From positions 154,905,919-154,969,918 of the forward strand of contig OY757904.1 in assembly GCA_963585895.1 (NCBI GenBank): a stretch of 64,000 nucleotides of DNA, in the 5' to 3' direction. Origin of the DNA: Sepioteuthis lessoniana. Taxonomy: Eukaryota > Mollusca > Cephalopoda > Myopsida > Loliginidae. Made by a program: the position numbers and the translations under genes. The notes below the pieces were generated by a model that was not told where the DNA came from, searched no databases, and saw only the letters and a list, made by a program, of their open reading frames with translations. This document shows, in pieces, positions 57,832-64,000 of the stretch. Numbering within the stretch: position 1 is the stretch's first letter; every line of letters begins with the position of its first letter.

Positions 57832-59103
57832 ATGGAATACTCCGGCCTTTCTCGATCAGAAATCTTGGAACTTATAAAACAGCAAAAGGCAGCGATTCTC
57901 CAAATGAAAATTGACATGGAGCCTGCAGATAACCCGCAAGCACAATTAATCATTAGTGAACTGAAAACAGACCTCCACGAACTTTTAACTGCTCTGCAAA
58001 CTACCGCGCACGATCGATCGCACACATTGCAACAACATACCACAAACTATGAGCTTCTATTGCGACAGCAGTCTCTTCAGGACGCCACAAAATCCATCCG
58101 GACCTTTGAACCGGGCAGCAATGTAAACCGCTTCATTACCGACCTTAAAAAGGCTTACACCATACATGTTAAGCCAGAATTATGGGAATATCCTGCAATG
58201 GAGAAGGAGTTTGTCAAGCTGGCAAAGCAACTACTGAACGAGGGCATCTTCCAGCAGATGGAGGACTCAAGACAGCCCACATCCACGTTCGAGGAACTAA
58301 AGGCTTACCTTATATCCACCCACGTGAGCCAAATGACAAACTTTCAGTACCTAAGCCGAGCATGGGACCTTCAGCGACATGAGGGACAGAAACTCCCTGA
58401 TTTTGCAGGCCGACTTGAAAACACAATCCGAGAGGCCACAGTCCACATCACGGCTAAATTCAAGTCGGACAGACAAAATGCTGAGATGACGGCCGAAACT
58501 GCGTTTTCCCTGATGGGGGCCATGCTCATGAGTGAAAAGATCAAGGCATGGGCACCTAACATCTATCCACACCTCGTCAAAACCATGGACAGACACTACT
58601 CAGCGGGTGGTATAGCCAGCAATACGCAACGCTATCTTGATCGTGGTATCAAAACGGACATCACCACCGCCGCTGAAACCACTGTGCTAATGGCGAGCCA
58701 ACCTACACACTCTGACAAATCTCATAGCCTTGAAAGTGACAAGATACTAGCTGACGTACAGCTACAGTTGCTGGATCTGAACAAGCAACTGCGGCAAACC
58801 CACAGGCGGAACTCATCCATTGTTGACTGGAAAAATCGAACCGCCCCCGCCTCCAATATGAAGCACAACCGGGCACAAAGAAGCGCTGGCCATCCCAGCC
58901 AACAAGCAATATGCAAAAACCTTTTACGAGGCCGCGCATGCTTTAAGGGCAACAGGTGCCCATATTTTCACCCCACTCATGCTCAAGCACACATAGCGAC
59001 CACTGACACCGGTTTACCTGGAACAGATAGCGATCAGCACAACCATGAACACGCGACGCGCTTCGACGAACTGGATTTTCGGTGGGGACCGAACGAGATG
59101 TGA
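57832..59103 (+). CDS. Gag of the young Ty3/gypsy element (CCCH finger)
   Basis: This 423-codon frame starts 28 nt after the 5' LTR. The first ~80 residues are Gln/Leu-rich and probably coiled coil (EILELIKQQKAAILQMKID). About residues 90-270 look like a capsid domain (FEPGSNVNRFITDLKKAY, NFQYLSRAWDLQR, GQKLPDFAGRLENTI). The C-terminus carries C361-x8-C370-x5-C376-x3-H380, the spacing of CCCH (tristetraprolin-type) RNA-binding fingers rather than the CCHC knuckle usual in Gag. The protease frame overlaps its end by about 20 nt in the -1 frame, as in relatives that use -1 frameshifting. Encapsidates element RNA, by family. Confidence 0.8.
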   Translation: MEYSGLSRSEILELIKQQKAAILQMKIDMEPADNPQAQLIISELKTDLHELLTALQTTAHDRSHTLQQHTTNYELLLRQQSLQDATKSIRTFEPGSNVNRFITDLKKAYTIHVKPELWEYPAMEKEFVKLAKQLLNEGIFQQMEDSRQPTSTFEELKAYLISTHVSQMTNFQYLSRAWDLQRHEGQKLPDFAGRLENTIREATVHITAKFKSDRQNAEMTAETAFSLMGAMLMSEKIKAWAPNIYPHLVKTMDRHYSAGGIASNTQRYLDRGIKTDITTAAETTVLMASQPTHSDKSHSLESDKILADVQLQLLDLNKQLRQTHRRNSSIVDWKNRTAPASNMKHNRAQRSAGHPSQQAICKNLLRGRACFKGNRCPYFHPTHAQAHIATTDTGLPGTDSDQHNHEHATRFDELDFRWGPNEM

Positions 59104-62100
59104 TGACTCGTTCCCAGGTCCATGTATCCACTCAGCATCATCACACATTTAACGTTCAAATCCGACCTGATCTCCGATCGCCCCTTGTTCAGATCAACCT
59201 CCGTAACAACGGCATCACATTCTCCGGTGTAGGCATGTTGGATTCCGGATGCACGACTTGCATCATTCCCATTTCTCGCTTACCTGAAGATGCAAGAAGA
59301 CACATGTCCAAATCCAACATCCGAGTCAAGGGAATCGGAGGGAACATCTCTATTCTGGGCAAGCTCACCTGCGACATTACCTTGGGTGACGATACTTCCC
59401 CCGCTTTCGACACACTGATCACGACATCAGACATTCCCATCTTGATCGGTCAGAACATACTCGGCCACCACACACTGTTATCCTATACTATCGATAACCA
59501 GAAGGCGACTGTAGAACTTACGCGCACACTCCCATCTGGCAAGCTAAAACATACTGTCCCGCTCTCTACAACCGTCAATCCAAGGATAAAACCGACCCAC
59601 AACCTTTCACACGGCGCCCTAACCATTTCCAACGAGGAACCACGAGGAACCACGAGCCACAGCCAGATCATCGCCTAACGGGTTGACTCTAAACCAAAAA
59701 CTCCATTGGCTTAAGCAAACCGTTGGCCTATCGCTTCCAGACCATCATAGCCGTAGTGAATTAGAAGCTACCGCCGATTTACTCATCAGCTATGCGGACA
59801 TTCTCGGCACCGACGACAATAGAAGGGGCACGTTCATCAAGCCCATACGCATACCAACCAACGGCCAGTCCAGGAGCCAAAAACAGCACCCTATAGCCCA
59901 AGAACTGGAGGGTGACGTTGACGCGGAAATTGCCCGCATGGCAAGTGAGGGTGTTATCGAACCTTGCAACGACCCTAAAGGATTTAACAGTCCCGTTTTT
60001 GCCGTCCGCAAGAAAAACGGAAAGATTCGAGTGGTCGCAAATTTCAAAAGAACCCTCAACAAGGTGTTAGTCGATCTCGACCCATACGCAATACTTACCA
60101 TTGACTCGACATTCAACAAGATTGGCGAAGGTAACAAGTACTTCTCAACACTCGACCTCCGCAATGGCTATTGGCAAATCGTTATTGATGAACGTGACCG
60201 CCATAAAACGGCCTTTACTTGGAAAGGACGCTGTTTCCAATACACTCGACTGGCCTTCGGTCTAACATCCGCTGGACAAATCTTCGCGCGAACATATCGT
60301 CATATATCGACGATAATCTTGTCCACGCCAAAACCTTCGAGGAATATGTGACAGCGCTGGAGCAATTATTTATTGCTCTACGCAAGTTCGGATTAAAACT
60401 AAACCCGGAAAAATGCATTTTTCTTGCGTCCGAAGCTAAATTTCTCGGTCGCATCGTGAATAGCGACGGGTTCAAGGCCGACCCCGAATATGTCCGCGCC
60501 ATTATCGACATGAAACCCCCGACAACGAGAAAAGAACTACAAAGTCTCATCGGACGTCTCGTATGGATTCGGCAATTCATCGAGACACGCCTTAACGAGA
60601 GCATCAGAACCGACATGTTCTCCAATCTAATGGCCCCCATAAACGAACTAAACAAGCCCGGACGGACATTCGTCTGGACCGAAGGGGCCAACAAGGCTTT
60701 CAATAAAATTAAGAAGCGCCTCGCTTCACCACCAATCATTTCATTCCCCGACTTCACCGGACTCTTTACCCTCACCACCGACGCCAGCGATATCGCATGT
60801 GGGGCCATTCTCATGCAAGAGAATAAACACGGCCAAAAAAAAATAATAGCAGTGGCCTCACACACCTTTAACGCGACGGAGCGCAACTGGTCAACAACTG
60901 AACGCGAGGCATATGCGATAAAATGGGCCATCACCAAATTCGATTACTTCTTGCGTAGTCGTCCCTTCGTCGTCCTCACAGATCATCGATCTCTTACATA
61001 CTTGGATCAACGTGAATTCAACAATGCGAAGATACGACGATGGCAGGAGGAAATATCGTGCTACAAATTCGTCTTGGAATATGTAGAAGGTGAATCGAAT
61101 GTCTGGGCAGACATGCTCAGTCGGAGATATGGCCACAGCAAGGACAAGCTTACGGCAGACCCCACACCTGCAGGGAAGTGCTTCAAACTCCAAGGCTCCA
61201 GTTTAAACATCTACGTTCCATCCTGGTGCATGGACGAAATCAAGAGCTCTCAGCTGCTCCCTGGGACTCACACAACACGGAACATTCAGCATCATCTGCA
61301 GGCCATCGACGCATTCCTCGCGTTTCATGCCACATCGACCATCCCGGTTGAAGAGATAGCTGACCACATGGGTATTGCAGTGGAACAAGCCTCTGATGAC
61401 ACACTTTCAAAAATCATCAGAGCTCTTCAGTTGGCAACCCCAAGACCGGACGCTACCCTACTCGACCCCAAAGATCATCGTACCGGGCTATATAACAAGC
61501 ACATGCACCAATTCTACTTGGAACCTGGTACATCTGTATTGATGATCAGGGATACTACTAACACACCAAAACTGGTAGTACCCTACAAGCTCCGGACAAA
61601 ATATCTCCACCAAGCCCATGACTGTGTCAACCACTCAGGGATCTCCCGCATGCAGGAACACCTATCCAGCTACTGGTGGGAGTTCAAAAATCGCGATATC
61701 AGGGCGTATGTTCAGTCATGACAAACCTGCGCTAAACGCAAGGGAAATTACGGCATGCGCCGAAACTGGTCCACGGGCCATTGCAAGAGAGGCGGAAAAC
61801 CATTCGAGGTTGTCTCCATAGATTTTGTCTCAATGCCCCTCTCAAAGGGCAAGCGGTACATCCTTACTATTCTAGACAGCTTCAGCCGCCACCTCATGGC
61901 CATACCATGTGCCAGAGACCGCGCAATCGACGCAGCCCGCGGACTCTACCTGTTCTTTCTTCGTCACCGCGAGATTCCCTGCATTGTCTCCTCCGACCGA
62001 GGAACCCACTTCACTGGTGAGGTCTACAAGGAATTTTGTGACCTAACCTCGATCCCCCAGGAACTTCACTGCCCGTGGCGACCACAAAGCTCGGGGAACA

Positions 62101-62898
62101 TTGAGAGGCAACACCGGACCTTAAAAAACGCCCTTTACGTGATCTGCGAAGACAGAAACTGTGAATGGACGGACGTTCTCGAATCGGCAGTTTCCTCAAT
62201 GAATGCCACAGCCAACACCGCCACTGGTGCATCCTCGCATTACATTATCACCGGCCGCCAACCAAACATTGGTCTACCGAAGATCCCCTGCCAAGACATC
62301 GTTAACAACAACCCAGGTGCTTACGGCATGCAGATAAACGCTTTGCCCCGACAGGTGCATCAAAGAGTCGCCTTGGCGAACAACGAGGCTGACCACAAAA
62401 TGGAAGCCAAACTGAACCGCAGCATCTTCAAAGACCCGATACAAGTCGGTGACCAGGTGCTACTCCACCGACCGCAGTCCGCAACAGCGCACTTGTCTCA
62501 CCTGCCTTGGATAGGTCACTTTGAGGTCACCAAAACGAACGGTTTGGTGGTCCAACGAAAACTGTGAAACGCATTGGGTTCACCGCGGACACGTCCGTCG
62601 ACTCGTACCGCGACCAAATGACCTGCAACACATGCATCGACCACCCCCACCTCCTGCTCTATCACCACCTCACCAAATTCCCAATCACCTGTCGACACGA
62701 CCACTCCTACCTCCTTGTCCACCCCGGCAATCTACCCATCACCTGTTGTCACGACTCCCTACACTTTCGTCAGAGGAGCATCTTGTCGCAAATGACTGCA
62801 GTTCCGGAGACAATACCCAAAACCCAACGAAACGAACAACACGTGGGCAACTCCCAGCACGCTTTAAAGACTTCGTTATGTGCCAAAAAACAAAATAG
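59082..62898 (+). pseudogene. Pol region of the young Ty3/gypsy element (broken)
   Basis: Domains recognisable in order: aspartic protease at about 59,220-59,480 (LDSGCTTCIIP, later ILIGQNILG); reverse transcriptase at about 59,930-60,560 (LDLRNGYWQI, LAFGLTSAGQ, YIDDNLVHA); RNase H at about 60,720-61,110 (TLTTDASDIACGAIL, TEREAYAIKW, VLTDHRSLTYL); integrase at about 61,610-62,540 (zinc-binding HH...CC region, SIDFVSMPL, SSDRGTHFTG, PQSSGNIERQ); then a His/Pro-rich tail to about 62,898. All catalytic blocks are recognisable, which fits a recent insertion, but the region is interrupted and cannot be read as one protein. Confidence 0.9.
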
Positions 62899-62990
62899 AT
62901 AATACACACACCAACAAACAAAACAAAACACGCACGCAAGCAAGCACTAACAACATAGCAACCTCAAATCATGGTAAGATCTAGGGGAGC

Positions 62991-63630
62991 TGTTACAAGA
63001 CGAGATCTTGCCTTGATTTGAAAAAACAAAAAGAAAGAAAAGAAGAAAAGAAAAAAAAAACGGAAGTTACCACTTCGAGTTCTCAACTCAAATGAAAAGT
63101 TAGTCGCTCACGCATCGGCTCCCCGCAGAACTTCCGTTTGCGATAAATTAACAAAAAAAAAAAAAAAAATACATTAATAAATATCCAATCGGAACGCTTC
63201 CCGCGGGGCACAAAAACTGCCGTTTCTGAGCCTACAGAAAATATATAAATAGACGGACCAAATAATTATCACCAGACTTGTTCCTTCACACGACTCGTGT
63301 TAAAGATTTTTCGCCAGCGTCTGGCGCCTGTCATCCGATACATCAAACGATTGCCGCCGTTAGGAACGCTGCCCTTGTTTCCAAGAAAACCATCCCTTCA
63401 CCACGAGACAAGTACAGTACATGAACTTTGTAACTATCACCCTGAACTCATTCTTTAACTATTAACATATTTCTCCATTCTATTCTCTGTGCTTAATCTA
63501 TTTATAAAAATTTTTCTACAACATCATTACTGTGTTATTGTGAGTATCTATACGTTCTTTGTTTTGCAACCATACGCATTTCTCGCCCACAACATTCATA
63601 TCACAGATATCAACAACTCAGAATATAACA
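62991..63630 (+). repeat. 3' LTR of the young Ty3/gypsy element
   Basis: It is 640 bp, differing from the 5' LTR by about four substitutions and one extra A in an A-run. It is preceded by the purine stretch CTAGGGGAGC. Confidence 0.95.
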
Positions 63631-63634
63631 AGAC

Positions 63635-64000
63635 GAACGACTTTTAGTGTAACAAAATTTATACAACAAACAACAAACAGGGTTTTACACCAAATGGAAC
63701 AAACAACGAATATGTAAGAGTTCAAAAAAGACTTCAATGTTCCGATAAATATTAAATGTATAAGAGTAAGGTTAGGTAAGGTTTATAAGGTTTTTGAGGT
63801 TTAGGCAAGGTTGTAAGCTTAGGTTGTAAGGTTGTAAAGATGAAGTTATGTAGGGTTAGGTAATAAGGTTAAGGGGAAGTTTTGCAGATAAAATGCTCGT
63901 TGGAACTTAGCTGTGATCTTGGTTTCTTTTAATTCAGCACGTGCGTTTGTCGCTCTTGGCTCCTGGCTGGTGGAAGGTTCCAAATACGTTTGCCGTCAAG
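63635..64000. other. AT-rich right flank with AAGGTT-type runs
   Basis: No gene is seen. About 63,765-63,880 is rich in short degenerate AAGGTT/TTAGGT words (TAAGGTTAGGTAAGGTTTAT). They are irregular and do not form a clean tandem repeat. Confidence 0.4.

Larger units (their letters stand above)
57165..63630 (+). mobile_element. Young Ty3/gypsy LTR retrotransposon with CCCH-finger Gag
   Basis: The element is 6,466 bp. Its LTRs at 57,165-57,803 and 62,991-63,630 begin TGTTA and end TAACA, and it is flanked by AGAC on both sides (57,161-57,164; 63,631-63,634). Parts in order: primer binding site at 57,805, gag, protease, reverse transcriptase, RNase H, integrase with Pro-rich tail, polypurine stretch (CTAGGGGAGC), 3' LTR. 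The domain order RT-RH-IN marks it as Ty3/gypsy; clade not assigned. The LTRs differ by about four substitutions and one A-run length, so it is young. Pol is broken, with roughly three to five breaks. Confidence 0.93.

Noticed and set aside
57662-57877. A short frame crossing from the 5' LTR into gag
   Set aside because: It is in another frame from gag and lies mostly in the LTR; a chance overlap.
1-64000. Host protein-coding genes with introns
   Set aside because: Every coding stretch with recognisable domains belongs to a transposable element. No conserved host domain or plausible exon chain was seen, although small exons cannot be excluded without transcript data.

Overview
This is an AT-rich eukaryotic (invertebrate animal) window with no recognisable single-copy host protein gene. 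Its content is identical tRNA-Asp(GTC) genes, decayed tRNA copies, layered transposable elements and tandem repeats. A trematode/mollusc/insect-type CsRn1-like Ty3/gypsy relic, an RTE-like LINE with a TGA-repeat tail and a SINE with a Deu/MESC-like core would fit a lophotrochozoan such as a mollusc. That placement is inference and is weak.

Layout: a unit of about 23.6-25.7 kb is present in tandem. Unit A covers 1-23,557 (its left end is cut by the window), unit B 23,558-49,242, and unit C is a contracted, rearranged copy at 49,243 to about 57,160. Each unit is itself built from older dispersed modules: a 560-800 bp 'P' module with CACGTG boxes (both orientations), a 'T' module, a 'Q' module with CCAAA repeats, and an 'R' module with GAAGAA repeats that ends at a tRNA-Asp gene or relic. 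Eight tRNA-Asp(GTC) genes are identical over all 72 nt (7516, 20624, 23486, 30981, 49171, 50677, 56462, 56672; all minus strand, each followed by a T-run terminator). Nine further copies are decayed, and several carry changed anticodons.

Into this framework several elements inserted before the A/B duplication: an RTE-like LINE (2105-3712 and 25695-27293), a BEL/Pao-type LTR relic with both LTRs (3870-6372 and 27451-29837), the end of a minus-strand Ty3/gypsy element (about 11,754-13,200 and 35,234-36,120), a CsRn1-like Ty3/gypsy relic (16,763-18,892 and 40,149 to about 44,140), and long GC-rich LTR-like repeats carrying about 330 bp tandem units (8456 to about 10,250, 15,300-16,320 and their counterparts). 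Unit C additionally has an 852 bp solo-LTR-like insertion with a 5 bp target duplication that is absent from the matching sites in A and B.

At the right end, outside the duplicated units, lies a young Ty3/gypsy element (57,165-63,630). Its 639/640 bp LTRs differ at about four bases, it has a 4 bp AGAC target duplication, and its Gag ends in a CCCH-type zinc finger where a CCHC knuckle would be expected. It is broken in pol (roughly three to five breaks) and is treated here as a recent fossil. The last ~370 bp of the window is AT-rich unique sequence with degenerate AAGGTT runs.
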